Part shown: one piece after another, positions 33,966 to 43,492 of the stretch | Numbering within the stretch: the first letter of the stretch is position 1 | How the letters are laid out: each line of letters starts with the position of its first letter | From: Bacteroides congonensis | Lineage (GTDB): Bacteria; Bacteroidota; Bacteroidia; Bacteroidales; Bacteroidaceae | Direction: 5' to 3' | NCBI RefSeq assembly: GCF_900130125.1 | Contig: NZ_FQXY01000009.1 | Span: 907,760 to 971,759, forward strand | DNA length: 64,000 nucleotides | Made by a program: the position numbers and the translations under genes | Notes under the pieces: model-generated | What the model was told of the DNA's origin: nothing | The model's input: only the letters and a program-made list of their open reading frames with translations | Database searches by the model: none

Positions 33966-35729
33966 ATGAAACCGATAAACCGAATATTCTTATTTCTGCT
34001 TTTTATAAGCGTTTCATACGCCGTCAGTTATGCACAGGAAAACCAGTCATATTTCTTGCATACCATCGAAAAAGGACAAAGTTTATACTCTATTTCCAAG
34101 ATGTACAATGTCACTACATCGGATATTATCCGTTTGAATCCCGGTTGCGACGAGAAAATCTATGCCGGACAAACGATTAAGATTCCTAAAGGAAAAGAAA
34201 GCCAGAAAGGAGAAACTTTCCATACGATTCAAGCCGGAGAGACTTTGTACAAACTGACAACCATGTATAATGTATCCGCGAAAGATATTTGTGAAGCCAA
34301 TCCCGGTTTAAGTGCCGAGAATTTCCGTATCGGACAAGTAATCCTGATTCCACAGAAAGAGGAAAAGGAAGTTGCCATGCAGACACCACCGGTTGAGCAA
34401 AGCAATATCCAAGGCCCTGTGGTTCCCAGATGCAAGGATATGCATAAGGTGAAACGCAAAGAAACTATTTTCAGCGTGAGCCGTGAATATGGCATCAGCG
34501 AACAGGAATTGATTGCCGCCAATCCCGAATTGAAAAAGGGAATGAAAAAAGGACAGTTCCTTTGTATCCCCTACCCGGCAGCAACTACCGTACAGCCTAC
34601 TCAAAAAGAAGATCCTTATGCTATTCCACCGAGCAACAGCGAACTTTTCCGTAAGAGCAAAGAGACTCCCAAAGAGATGTCTACCATTAAAGCTGCAATA
34701 GTGCTGCCTTTCCAGGAAGACAAACGTATGGTGGAATATTACGAAGGATTCCTCATGGCAGTAGATAGCCTGAAACGCACTGGTACTTCGCTCGATTTAT
34801 ATGTATATGATAGTGGTAAAGATGTTTCTACCTTAAATACGATTCTTGCCAAAAACGAGATGAAGAAGATGGATGTAATCTTTGGCCCGATGCATCAGAA
34901 CCAAATTAAACCTTTATCTGATTTCGCAGAAAAGAATGATATCCGTCTGGTGATTCCTTTCTCACAGAAAGGTGAAGAAGTATTCAACAATCCTGCCGTA
35001 TATCAGATCAATACGCCACAATCCTATTTATATTCGGAAGTTTACGAGCATTTTACCCGTCAATTTCCTAATGCACACGTTATCTTTATCGAGCCGGCAA
35101 TTGCCGATAAGGAGAAAGCGGAATTTATCAGCGGTTTGAAGCAGGAACTGAAAAGCAAGGGAGTCTCGATGCAGACAGTCAACGAAAGCGCTACGAAAGA
35201 GACATTAAAGGCAGCACTTCGTAATGACAAGGAAAACATCTTTATTCCAACATCAAGCACGAATGTGCTACTGATCAAGGCACTACCACAATTAACTCTG
35301 CTGGTCAGAGATAATCCCGAACAAAACATTCACTTATTCGGCTATCCGGAATGGCAAATTTACACTAAAGACCATTTAGATAGTTTCTTTGAACTGGATG
35401 TATATTTCTACTCTTCGTTCTATACAAATACATTATTCCCGGCGGCTGTGCAATTCACCAACAACTACCATAAATGGTACAGCAAGGATTTAACAAGTAA
35501 ATTTCCAAACTATGCTATGCTTGGATTTGATACCGGTTTCTTCTTCCTGAAAGGATTGTCACGCTATGGCTCGGAACTTGAAAATAATCTGCCTAAAATG
35601 AATCTGACTCCTATTCAGACCGGATTCAAATTCCAGCGTGTGAACAACTGGGGGGGATTTATTAATAAGAAGGTGTTCTTCATACGTTTCACTAAGAATT
35701 TTGAATTAGTAAAACTAGACTTCGAATAA
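33966..35729 (+). CDS. LysM-repeat protein with periplasmic-binding-like domain
   Basis: A 587-residue exported protein. A signal peptide covers residues 1-23 (cut near SYAQ). Three LysM peptidoglycan-binding modules follow at about 29-75, 84-129 and 159-204 (for example HTIEKGQSLYSISKMYNV). Residues about 245-580 look like a type 1 periplasmic binding fold (AAIVLPFQEDKRMVEYYEGF, VIFGPMHQNQIKPLSDFA), probably with a structural or sensing role at the cell wall. The start at 33966 is chosen because the promoter overlaps the longer frame. The PorT-like gene follows after 7 bp. Confidence 0.9.
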   Translation: MKPINRIFLFLLFISVSYAVSYAQENQSYFLHTIEKGQSLYSISKMYNVTTSDIIRLNPGCDEKIYAGQTIKIPKGKESQKGETFHTIQAGETLYKLTTMYNVSAKDICEANPGLSAENFRIGQVILIPQKEEKEVAMQTPPVEQSNIQGPVVPRCKDMHKVKRKETIFSVSREYGISEQELIAANPELKKGMKKGQFLCIPYPAATTVQPTQKEDPYAIPPSNSELFRKSKETPKEMSTIKAAIVLPFQEDKRMVEYYEGFLMAVDSLKRTGTSLDLYVYDSGKDVSTLNTILAKNEMKKMDVIFGPMHQNQIKPLSDFAEKNDIRLVIPFSQKGEEVFNNPAVYQINTPQSYLYSEVYEHFTRQFPNAHVIFIEPAIADKEKAEFISGLKQELKSKGVSMQTVNESATKETLKAALRNDKENIFIPTSSTNVLLIKALPQLTLLVRDNPEQNIHLFGYPEWQIYTKDHLDSFFELDVYFYSSFYTNTLFPAAVQFTNNYHKWYSKDLTSKFPNYAMLGFDTGFFFLKGLSRYGSELENNLPKMNLTPIQTGFKFQRVNNWGGFINKKVFFIRFTKNFELVKLDFE

Positions 35730-35736
35730 TACGAAA

Positions 35737-36471
35737 ATGATAAAGATAAAACCATTTTTGATCGCAGCACTCCTGCTTACAGGTTTTACTCTGCCTGCTA
35801 CTGCCCAAATCGGAGAAGCACGAAATAATTTTTCTGTGGGTATCAACGGCGGCGTCAATCTGAACAGCGCTTCTTTCACTCCGACCATCAAGCAAAATAG
35901 CCTGATGGGTATTACCGGCGGATTGACAGCACGATATATTTCCGAAAAGTATTTTGCCATGATTTGCGGTGCACAGGTCGAACTGAACGTCTCGCAACGA
36001 GGTTGGGATCAGTTATTCGAAACTGTATCATTGGATGCCAACGGATATGAAGTGACTTCCAAAGACCCCACCAAGACATATACCCGCAAAATGACTTATG
36101 TCGACATTCCCTTTCTCGCCCATCTTGCTTTCGGACGAGACAGAGGATTGCAGTTCTTCGTCCATGCAGGGCCTCAAATCGGCTTTCTGATAAGTGAATC
36201 CGAAACAATAGACGGGATAGACATGAATAACTTGTCAAATACCCAGAAAGCAGTATATGGCGTCAAGATTCAGAATAAATTTGATTATGGTATTGCCGGC
36301 GGTGGCGGCGTGGAACTCAGAACAAAGAAAGCAGGTAGCTTCATTGTGGAAGGACGTTATTACTTTGCCCTGTCCGATTTCTATAGCACTACGAAAAAAG
36401 ATTATTTTGCACGTGCGGCACATGGCACGATTACCATAAAGCTCACTTACTTATTTGACTTGAAAAAATAA
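35737..36471 (+). CDS. PorT-family outer-membrane beta-barrel protein
   Basis: A 244-residue protein with a signal peptide (residues 1-23, ending LPATAQ) and an 8-10-strand barrel pattern: NFSVGINGGVNLNSAS, ITGGLTARYIS, YVDIPFLAHLAFG, FDYGIAGGGGVEL and a final strand ending LTYLFDLKK. PorT-like proteins are common in Bacteroidetes; some are tied to secretion, most have no known role. It is co-transcribed with the LysM protein, suggesting an envelope complex linking outer membrane and peptidoglycan. Confidence 0.88.
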   Translation: MIKIKPFLIAALLLTGFTLPATAQIGEARNNFSVGINGGVNLNSASFTPTIKQNSLMGITGGLTARYISEKYFAMICGAQVELNVSQRGWDQLFETVSLDANGYEVTSKDPTKTYTRKMTYVDIPFLAHLAFGRDRGLQFFVHAGPQIGFLISESETIDGIDMNNLSNTQKAVYGVKIQNKFDYGIAGGGGVELRTKKAGSFIVEGRYYFALSDFYSTTKKDYFARAAHGTITIKLTYLFDLKK

Positions 36472-36528
36472 AGCACCGCTTTAGAGGTCAAAAAGCACCG
36501 CTTTAGCATGACTAAAGCGGTGCTTTTT
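36470..36528 (+). terminator. Terminator with duplicated left arm
   Basis: AAAAGCACCGCTTTAG (36491-36506) pairs with CTAAAGCGGTGCTTTT (36512-36527) across a five-base loop and a T run. The left arm AAAGCACCGCTTTAG also occurs at 36470-36484, overlapping the stop codon, so two alternative hairpins can share one right arm. Confidence 0.9.
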
Positions 36529-36550
36529 GTATCAAATATGAATGCTCAAA

Positions 36551-36994
36551 TTATCGCAATCTATCTGCGGCTTTTACCATTACTTCATCCCGTCCGATAG
36601 CACGAATCGCCAATATATTAAGGATAATAGAAATAAGCGGCAAGCATAGCGCCCAACCAATACGGAACAAGTTCGCGTCATTCTTCAATGCAAAATAAAA
36701 AGCAAGGAAGGCGATGTAATAACCCACCAACAGCAGGCTATTGAAAATCGTCATACGAATCTGCAACATACGGTTCTTAAACAAGAAGATTGTAGCGGCA
36801 GCCACCAAGGTGCTGAGCATCAAAATACCAAACAATCCCCACGTGGACTGGAAAGCACCGTTTACACCCATTCCCAAAGCCTTAAAGGGATGCTCTCCCA
36901 TTGTATCAATAAAATAGCCCATCGGCAAGCACATTGCCGTAATCAGCAATCCTGCAACAATCAGTAAATAAACTGTTTGAATCCGTTGAATCAT
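36551..36994 (-). CDS. DUF4293 family membrane protein
   Basis: A 147-residue integral membrane protein with four hydrophobic segments (for example TVYLLIVAGLLITAMCLP at the start, and LPLISIILNILAIRAIG near the end), matching the Bacteroidetes DUF4293 family of unknown role. The ATG at 36994 (MIQRIQTVYLL) is preferred to one 30 bp upstream because it begins right at the first helix as in homologues. It lies downstream of the omega and BamD genes, the usual order in the group. Confidence 0.88.
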   Translation of the reverse strand: MIQRIQTVYLLIVAGLLITAMCLPMGYFIDTMGEHPFKALGMGVNGAFQSTWGLFGILMLSTLVAAATIFLFKNRMLQIRMTIFNSLLLVGYYIAFLAFYFALKNDANLFRIGWALCLPLISIILNILAIRAIGRDEVMVKAADRLR

Positions 36995-37101
36995 AAGTTT
37001 TCTTATAGTAGTTAAGTTAAACAATAATAGCCAAGCAATAAGGAGCAGGGATTATCATCCCACTTACTACTTGACTATCAATCTTTTCGTCAGAAAATAG
37101 A

Positions 37102-37437
37102 TTACTGAAGTTTTTCCTTTTCCTTAGCAGGATTCCTATAATATATTTTCCCTTCGATGTATTCTTGCGTAGCAATCAAGTCCGGTTTCGGCAATTTCTC
37201 ATAGTAACGAGAAATTTCGATTTGCTCCCTGTTTTCAAATACCTCTTCCATGTTATCGGTATAAGAAGCAAACTCTGCCAATTTCTTAGAAAGATCACTT
37301 TTGATTTCCACACTGATCTGATTAGCACGCTTACCAATAATGGCAACAGTTTCATAAACATTCCCTGTATCAGAGCAGAGTTCCATCATGTCACGAGTTA
37401 CTGTTGTAACAGGAGCATTCGTCTTTTTGTAGTCCAT
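37102..37437 (-). CDS. rpoZ: RNA polymerase omega subunit (Bacteroidetes type)
   Basis: A 111-residue protein of the omega/Rpb6 family. The conserved core is NVYETVAIIGKRANQISVEIK followed by a helix with FENREQIEISRYYEKLPKPD; the pieces fit the Bacteroidetes form of omega, which helps assemble RNA polymerase. It lies 14 bp after bamD and before DUF4293, a conserved gene order in this phylum. Confidence 0.85.
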   Translation of the reverse strand: MDYKKTNAPVTTVTRDMMELCSDTGNVYETVAIIGKRANQISVEIKSDLSKKLAEFASYTDNMEEVFENREQIEISRYYEKLPKPDLIATQEYIEGKIYYRNPAKEKEKLQ

Positions 37438-37451
37438 AAATCTATTTAAAT

Positions 37452-38255
37452 TTAGTCTTTAATTACTTTCTGTGATTCATTGAATATTCTTTCAGCCTCT
37501 TTCAAGTACTTGCTTTCAGGGAATTCATTCTTAAAAGCATAATATTCATCAACCGTTTCACGGTAACGATCCATCTTCTTGTCTTCCACACTATAAATAG
37601 CCATCTCGTGTCTTGCACGCAGAATCAAGATAGATAGTTCTTCGCGATAATCTGTATAAGGATAATCTTTCAGGGCATTCTGTGCCGTGATGACACAAGA
37701 CTCATAGTTGTTACCCATGTAATTACCCAAGTTATAGTATAGTCTGGCCGAATAAAGCTCTTTCAGCACCAGCTTGTCCTGCAAAGCGAAAATCATATCC
37801 TGTGCTTCCTGCTTCTTTGTGCTGTTCGGAAAGTATTCCATGAACATCTGCAACTGCTGGATAGCCTGATAAGTGCTTGATTGATCCAAACGTGGTTCCG
37901 GAGTATCCAGGAACAATGCCTTACCTGCATGGAAACGTGCCAGTTCAGTGAAAGTACCACGTGGATAGGTGTTGAAATAGGTGATAAATGTCTGGGCGGC
38001 CGTCTGATAATCTTTCTGATTATAGTAGCTCATTCCCAGCATATACAAAGACTCTTCCGCCTTGTCCGTTCCTTTCAGAATGGTGATTAACTCATTCAAC
38101 AGAGTAGCCGAACGGTTATACTGTCCTTTCGCAAAATAGTTTTTGGCGGCTTCGTACTTGTATTCGTAATCGGTGCTTTTCAGCAATTTATTATACTCCC
38201 CACATGACGTAAGAGTGGCTGCCGCAAGCAAAGTTATAATGATATTTTTCTTCAT
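37452..38255 (-). CDS. bamD: BamD, outer-membrane assembly lipoprotein
   Basis: A 267-residue lipoprotein of the BAM complex, which inserts beta-barrel proteins into the outer membrane. A lipobox LTSC is at residues 15-18 (signal MKKNIIITLLAAATLTSCG). Tetratricopeptide-type helix pairs follow (AAKNYFAKGQYNRSATLLNE, YMLGMSYYNQKDYQTAAQTF). The ATG at 38255 gives a proper signal peptide and is preferred to one 21 bp upstream. A TAACTTTG promoter element at 38281-38274 leaves a leader of about 12 nt. Confidence 0.93.
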   Translation of the reverse strand: MKKNIIITLLAAATLTSCGEYNKLLKSTDYEYKYEAAKNYFAKGQYNRSATLLNELITILKGTDKAEESLYMLGMSYYNQKDYQTAAQTFITYFNTYPRGTFTELARFHAGKALFLDTPEPRLDQSSTYQAIQQLQMFMEYFPNSTKKQEAQDMIFALQDKLVLKELYSARLYYNLGNYMGNNYESCVITAQNALKDYPYTDYREELSILILRARHEMAIYSVEDKKMDRYRETVDEYYAFKNEFPESKYLKEAERIFNESQKVIKD

Positions 38256-38407
38256 CCTATTTAAAATAATGCGCAAAGTTACTTATTCGCCGGGAATTTA
38301 GCAATTAATCTATGTTTTTTAATACATAAAAGGCGTTAAACATCGACAAAAGGGGAGAAAATGACGGTGAATTGCGGGTGATAAACCGTAAACGGGGTCA
38401 ATAAACA

Positions 38408-38486
38408 ATAGTGACGGTATATGCCCGGGATAGTGACGGTATCGTTATCATATAGTGACGGTATCCTTACCGGATAGCGTCACTAT
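38408..38486. repeat. Three 13-bp direct repeats at exact 22-bp spacing plus an inverted copy
   Basis: ATAGTGACGGTAT occurs at 38408-38420, 38430-38442 and 38452-38464, with unrelated 9-bp spacers, and is followed by an inverted copy with one mismatch (ATAGCGTCACTAT, 38474-38486) and a T run. The spacing equals about two helical turns. It lies between the ACT-protein gene and the bamD promoter, both leftward. It could be a protein-binding array, or a terminator whose one arm can pair with three alternatives. Confidence 0.8.
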
Positions 38487-38505
38487 TTTTTCCACGTTGC
38501 TATAT

Positions 38506-38931
38506 TTACAGTTTATACAGGTCGCTTGCCGCCAGCAGATCGACTTTCTTGTCTTTCAGCACCTCGATACATTTATCCAGATTGCTCGGACGAATCACTA
38601 CGTTAGCGATATTGTTATTGGCAAACGAATACATATATTCGATAAAGACTCCTTCATCGGATAAAAATCCCAGTACCTTGGCCAAAGCGCCCGGTATGTT
38701 GGGGCAGCTAATGCCGACCACATCGGTCACATTCACTGCAAAATGATTATCTTTCAAAGCTTTATATGCTCTATCCGGGTCGGATACTATTCCACGCAAA
38801 ATGCCGAAATCAGCATTTTCTGCGATGCACAAGGCGGAAAGGTTGATATTCTCCTTCGCCAGCACTTCAGTCACTTCCGTCAGACGGCCTGACTTATTTT
38901 CCAAAAAGATAGAAAGTTGTTTTGCTACCAT
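38506..38931 (-). CDS. Tandem ACT-domain protein
   Basis: A 141-residue protein made of two ACT domains (QLSIFLENKSGRLTEVTEVL and then VVGISCPNIPGALAKVLGFL), ligand-binding modules that usually sense amino acids. It lies 31 bp downstream of the phenylacetate-CoA ligase gene, a pairing often seen in Bacteroides, and probably modulates aromatic amino-acid or aryl-acid metabolism. Confidence 0.88.
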   Translation of the reverse strand: MVAKQLSIFLENKSGRLTEVTEVLAKENINLSALCIAENADFGILRGIVSDPDRAYKALKDNHFAVNVTDVVGISCPNIPGALAKVLGFLSDEGVFIEYMYSFANNNIANVVIRPSNLDKCIEVLKDKKVDLLAASDLYKL

Positions 38932-38962
38932 GATCGTAAAGTATTATATGTAAGTTCAGGTA

Positions 38963-40261
38963 TTAAATTTTTCTGTTATCAATCACTCGTTTCGCTTTGC
39001 CTACGCTACGTTCAATGCTGCGCGGCTCTACCAGTTTCACGTTGACTCCCAGTCCGAGCACACTTTGCAGACGTCCCGCCAGTTTCTTCTTCAAGGCCAG
39101 CATCTTGTTTATCTCGTCAGAATAGAATTCAGGACGTACTTCCACCTGAAGTTCCATGGTGTCGGTATTGTTTGCACGATCTACTATCAGCAGATAATGC
39201 GGTTCGAATTCAGCCATTTCAAGGATAACGGATTCAATCTGTGTCGGGAATACGTTCACACCGCGGATAATCAACATATCGTCACTACGTCCCAAAATGC
39301 GATCCATACGTACCAATGTACGGCCACAGGAACATTTATCGTGATGCAAGGCGGTCAAGTCACGCGTACGGTAACGAAGCAACGGCATTCCTTCCTTCGT
39401 CAGATGGGTAAATACCAATTCGCCTGTTTGTCCGGGTTCTACCGGTTGCAACGTATTCGGATCAATAATTTCAGGGAAGTAATGGTCTTCATTCAAGTGA
39501 GTGCCCTGTTGGCATTCACATTCATAACCGACACCGGGGCCGGCTATTTCACTCAAACCATAAATATCGTAAGCTTTGATACCGAGTTTCTCCTCGATTT
39601 CATGGCGCATATGTTCCGTCCATGGCTCCGCACCGAAAGCTCCTACCTTCAGTTTGAAATCTTCGCGCGGCAGACCGGAATCTTTAATGGCATCCGCCAG
39701 ATAGAGTGCATAAGACGGCGTACAGCAAAGTACCGTAGAACCGAAATCATGCATCAGGGTTATCTGTTTTTCGGTATTGCCACTGGACATCGGAATAACG
39801 GAAGCTCCGATATTTTCGGCTCCGGCATGCGCACCCAGCCCCCCCGTGAAAAGCCCGTATCCGTAAGACACCTGGAATATATCGGAACGGCCTGCACCGT
39901 AAGCCGTAAAAGCACGGGATATACACTCCGCCCATGAGGACAAGTCCTTGCGGGTATATCCAACGACCGTCGGCTTTCCGGTTGTACCGGAAGATGCGTG
40001 GATGCGTACAATCTGACTCATCGGCACGGCACAAAGTCCGAACGGATAATTATCTCTTAAATCATGTTTCGTGGTAAACGGCAGTTTTACAATATCATCT
40101 ATGCTATTGATATCGTCGGGAGTAACTCCCATTTCCTGCATCTTCTTCCGATAGAAGGGCGTGTTATGATAAACGTAATCTACAATTTTCTTGAGTCGTA
40201 TGCTTTGAATCTTGCGAAGACTTTCGCGGTCCATACACTCAATGCTCTCATTCCAAATCAT
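38963..40261 (-). CDS. paaK: Phenylacetate--CoA ligase
   Basis: A 432-residue ANL-superfamily adenylate-forming enzyme. The AMP/phosphate loop is HASSGTTGKPTVVGYT (about residue 90), with YDIYGLSEIAGPGVGYEC as the A5-like motif and MLIIRGVNVFPTQIESVI near the C-terminal hinge. It makes aryl-acetyl-CoA from ATP, CoA and phenylacetate or indoleacetate; in gut Bacteroides this probably serves reverse flow toward amino acids, as an inference. Followed by the ACT gene. Confidence 0.92.
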   Translation of the reverse strand: MIWNESIECMDRESLRKIQSIRLKKIVDYVYHNTPFYRKKMQEMGVTPDDINSIDDIVKLPFTTKHDLRDNYPFGLCAVPMSQIVRIHASSGTTGKPTVVGYTRKDLSSWAECISRAFTAYGAGRSDIFQVSYGYGLFTGGLGAHAGAENIGASVIPMSSGNTEKQITLMHDFGSTVLCCTPSYALYLADAIKDSGLPREDFKLKVGAFGAEPWTEHMRHEIEEKLGIKAYDIYGLSEIAGPGVGYECECQQGTHLNEDHYFPEIIDPNTLQPVEPGQTGELVFTHLTKEGMPLLRYRTRDLTALHHDKCSCGRTLVRMDRILGRSDDMLIIRGVNVFPTQIESVILEMAEFEPHYLLIVDRANNTDTMELQVEVRPEFYSDEINKMLALKKKLAGRLQSVLGLGVNVKLVEPRSIERSVGKAKRVIDNRKI

Positions 40262-40395
40262 GTGTTTCCGGTATTACTAGTTGTATGAATCTGTTTTTTG
40301 ATATTAATATGTTGCAAAGTAAAGGATTTATTTGGAAAAATGATTTGTAATCTCGATTATTTTGCCGAATATTGCTCCACTTTTTAGGATTAACT

Positions 40396-42429
40396 ATGAA
40401 TTTTGAACTAACATCAGCTTACAAGCCTACCGGGGATCAGCCGGAAGCTATTGCGCAACTTACTGAAGGGGTACTTCAGGGAGTTCCTGCACAAACTTTA
40501 TTGGGAGTCACCGGCTCGGGAAAAACATTTACCATTGCCAATGTAATTGCCAATATCAATAAACCGACATTGATCTTAAGCCATAACAAAACGCTGGCTG
40601 CACAGTTGTATGGCGAGTTTAAAGGCTTCTTTCCGAATAATGCGGTGGAATATTACGTTTCTTATTATGACTATTACCAACCGGAAGCCTATTTGCCAAG
40701 TAGTGATACATATATAGAAAAAGACTTGATGATTAATGACGAAATCGACAAACTTCGTCTTGCCGCCACTTCCGCCCTGCTCTCAGGAAGAAAAGATGTG
40801 GTAGTGGTTTCTTCCGTTTCCTGTATTTATGGTATGGGAAACCCTTCGGACTTCTATAAAAATGTAATTGAGATAGAACGGGGACGCATGATGGATCGTA
40901 ATGTATTTCTCCGCCGTTTGGTGGACAGCTTGTATGTACGCAACGATATTGATCTCAATCGTGGTAATTTCCGCGTGAAAGGTGATACGGTGGATGTTTA
41001 TCTGGCATACACGGACAATCTGCTCCGCGTCACTTTCTGGGGAGATGAAATTGATGGCATAGAAGAGGTAGATCCTGTTACAGGTGCCACTATCGCTCCT
41101 TTCGATGCTTATAAAATTTATCCGGCCAACTTGTTTATGACTACCAAGGAAGCGACTCTCCGTGCTATCCATGAAATAGAGGATGACTTGACCAAACAAG
41201 TGGCATTCTTTGAGTCTATCGGCAAAGAGTATGAAGCTAAACGATTATATGAGCGGGTTACTTACGACATGGAAATGATTCGGGAACTCGGGCATTGTTC
41301 CGGTATTGAAAATTATTCCCGTTATTTCGACGGTCGCACAGCAGGTACCCGTCCTTACTGTCTGCTTGATTTCTTCCCGGATGATTTCCTGATTGTAATT
41401 GACGAAAGTCACGTCAGTATACCACAAGTCCGTGCCATGTATGGTGGCGACCGTGCGCGTAAAATCAATCTTGTGGAATATGGGTTCCGCCTGCCTGCTG
41501 CCATGGATAACCGTCCTCTGAAATTTGAAGAGTTTCAGGAGATGGCAAAACAAGTCATTTACGTCAGCGCCACGCCCGCAGATTATGAATTAATCCAATC
41601 CGAAGGTATTGTTGTGGAGCAGGTAATTCGTCCTACCGGTTTGTTGGATCCTATTATTGAAGTTCGTCCGAGCCTTAACCAGATTGATGATTTAATGGAA
41701 GAAATCCAACTGCGGATCGAGAAAGAAGAACGTGTACTTGTCACTACGCTGACCAAACGGATGGCGGAAGAGTTGACGGAATATCTTCTTAATAATAATG
41801 TAAGATGTAATTATATCCATAGCGATGTCGATACACTTGAACGCGTCAAAATCATGGATGATCTCCGGCAAGGAATCTATGATGTACTCATCGGAGTGAA
41901 TCTGCTTCGTGAGGGACTAGACCTTCCTGAAGTATCGCTTGTAGCTATTCTTGACGCCGATAAGGAAGGATTCCTTCGCTCCCATCGCTCCCTGACACAG
42001 ACTGCAGGACGTGCCGCACGTAATGTGAACGGAAAAGTTATCATGTATGCCGACAAGATGACGGATAGCATGAAACTGACCATTGACGAAACGAATCGTC
42101 GCCGTGAGAAACAGTTGGCTTATAATGAAGCAAACGGTATTACTCCGCAACAGATCAAGAAGGCCAGAAACCTGGCTGTATTCGGCAATGCCAATTCTGA
42201 AGCTAATGAATTGCTGAAAGAAAGACATGCTTACATCGAACCTGCTACACCCAATATAGCGGCCGACCCGATAGTACAATACATGAGCAAACCGCAAATG
42301 GAAAAGAGTATCGAACGTACGCGCAAACTGATGCAGGAAGCTGCCAAGAAACTGGAATTTATCGAAGCTGCACAATATCGTGACGAGTTATTGAAACTGG
42401 AAGATTTAATGAAAGAGAAATGGGGATAG
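40396..42429 (+). CDS. uvrB: UvrB, excinuclease ABC subunit B
   Basis: A 677-residue helicase-like subunit of nucleotide excision repair. It begins FELTSAYKPTGDQPEAIAQL, has Walker A GVTGSGKTFT, the beta-hairpin YYVSYYDYYQPEAYLP, the DEAD-like VIDESHVSIPQ, helicase motif LLREGLDLPEVSLV and a C-terminal UVR domain (LEFIEAAQYRDELLKLE) that binds UvrC. The ATG at 40396 fits the family start; the frame is open 24 bp further up without support. Confidence 0.97.
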   Translation: MNFELTSAYKPTGDQPEAIAQLTEGVLQGVPAQTLLGVTGSGKTFTIANVIANINKPTLILSHNKTLAAQLYGEFKGFFPNNAVEYYVSYYDYYQPEAYLPSSDTYIEKDLMINDEIDKLRLAATSALLSGRKDVVVVSSVSCIYGMGNPSDFYKNVIEIERGRMMDRNVFLRRLVDSLYVRNDIDLNRGNFRVKGDTVDVYLAYTDNLLRVTFWGDEIDGIEEVDPVTGATIAPFDAYKIYPANLFMTTKEATLRAIHEIEDDLTKQVAFFESIGKEYEAKRLYERVTYDMEMIRELGHCSGIENYSRYFDGRTAGTRPYCLLDFFPDDFLIVIDESHVSIPQVRAMYGGDRARKINLVEYGFRLPAAMDNRPLKFEEFQEMAKQVIYVSATPADYELIQSEGIVVEQVIRPTGLLDPIIEVRPSLNQIDDLMEEIQLRIEKEERVLVTTLTKRMAEELTEYLLNNNVRCNYIHSDVDTLERVKIMDDLRQGIYDVLIGVNLLREGLDLPEVSLVAILDADKEGFLRSHRSLTQTAGRAARNVNGKVIMYADKMTDSMKLTIDETNRRREKQLAYNEANGITPQQIKKARNLAVFGNANSEANELLKERHAYIEPATPNIAADPIVQYMSKPQMEKSIERTRKLMQEAAKKLEFIEAAQYRDELLKLEDLMKEKWG

Positions 42430-42531
42430 CTAATCCCTGTTTTTCTTCTATCCCACAGCTTGAATATCAATAAATCTATAATAGAGCGGCCGTTTTATTA
42501 ATTAGTGTTATAAAAACACCAATCATAGACT

Positions 42532-42640
42532 GATTATTTGCAGATATCCGGAAAGTCCGTATCTTTGCAACGTGTTTTTCATAGTATTAGATTTAAGGTT
42601 AACAAAGGTTGGAGCAAGGCGTTGCTCCTTTTTTTATGTC
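42532..42640 (+). ncRNA. 109-bp promoter-terminator element, copy 1
   Basis: Contains a perfect Bacteroides promoter, TTTG (42537-42540), 19 bp, TATCTTTG (42560-42567), then about 45 transcribed bases (including ATTTAAGGTTAACAAAGG) and a terminator, GGAGCAA (42611-42617) with TTGCTCC (42622-42628) and seven T. No ORF fits. Predicted transcript is about 60 nt. A near-identical copy is at 43597-43705. Probably a dispersed small RNA or a solitary leader-attenuator; identity unknown. Confidence 0.75.
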
Positions 42641-42752
42641 CATACCTCTGCTACCCTACTCTTCGACGGATAACTTCATAAAAAATACTGCCTGATTTTA
42701 GATGATTATCAAGCAGCATTCATAGATTACATTATAATATCAACAAACTCGT

Positions 42753-43457
42753 TTAGAGTGCTTTTTCAATCGCTTTCTTTATTATTGGTTCCATAACATC
42801 ATATCCCTCACCCGTCGGATGTACTCCATCTTTTGTATATTGAGGATTTAAAGCCTGATTCTCCGGTACAACCAATGCCTGGTAATAATTCACATACGGA
42901 ATTTTGTTAGCCTTTGCATAAGCTTCTATCCGGTCATTTAATGATTTGATTTTTTGAGGAGCGTCCTTTATTTCCATTCGCCATTTGAATTGGGCGGCAG
43001 GTAATACGGAAGTCAGAATCACTTTAATCTTGTTTGCTTTGGCCAACTCTACCATAGAAACAATATTCCCGAATGTATAATCTTCATTATAAGCTTGCGT
43101 ATTTTCAGCAACATCATTTGTTCCGGCGTTAATCACGACCAGTGCCGGAGAAAGATTAATCACATCTTCCCGGAAACGTACCAGGAACTGATAGGAAGTT
43201 TGTCCACTGATTCCACGACCGATGTAGCCGTTCGATTTAAAAAAGTCCGGATGAGTCCGCACCCAGCCTTCGGTAATGGAGTTCCCCATAAAAACAACTC
43301 TCTTCTCTTTCTTTGCCGCTTGCGGAAGAGCTGCATTTTCTTTTGAATAACGGCCTAAATTTGCAAAATCCTTTTTTTGTGCATAACTTTCTCCTATCGG
43401 GAAACTCAAACAAACAATGGCCAACAATAACCATTGGCCTAATCTTCTTTTATTCAT
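42753..43457 (-). CDS. Secreted SGNH/GDSL-family hydrolase
   Basis: A 234-residue exported esterase-type protein. A signal peptide spans residues 1-26 (QWLLLAIVCLSFPIGESYAQ). Block I is VVFMGNSITEGW with the catalytic Ser, block III gives VVINAGTNDVAEN, and block V is YTKDGVHPTGEGYDVM with the Asp-x-x-His pair. Probably removes acetyl groups from glycans. Transcribed leftward, it lies between the two copies of the 109-bp element; TATCTTTG at 43500-43493 is its -7 box. Confidence 0.92.
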   Translation of the reverse strand: MNKRRLGQWLLLAIVCLSFPIGESYAQKKDFANLGRYSKENAALPQAAKKEKRVVFMGNSITEGWVRTHPDFFKSNGYIGRGISGQTSYQFLVRFREDVINLSPALVVINAGTNDVAENTQAYNEDYTFGNIVSMVELAKANKIKVILTSVLPAAQFKWRMEIKDAPQKIKSLNDRIEAYAKANKIPYVNYYQALVVPENQALNPQYTKDGVHPTGEGYDVMEPIIKKAIEKAL

Positions 43458-43492
43458 GTTTATATTAAGTATTAGTAATATGATATTTCGTG

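Noticed and set aside
38408..38486. Possible small CRISPR array
   Set aside because: Only three 13-bp repeats with 9-bp spacers and no cas genes; repeat and spacer lengths are too short.
39065..39937. 290-codon open frame on the plus strand
   Set aside because: Antisense to the phenylacetate-CoA ligase gene; no recognisable protein pattern or start region.
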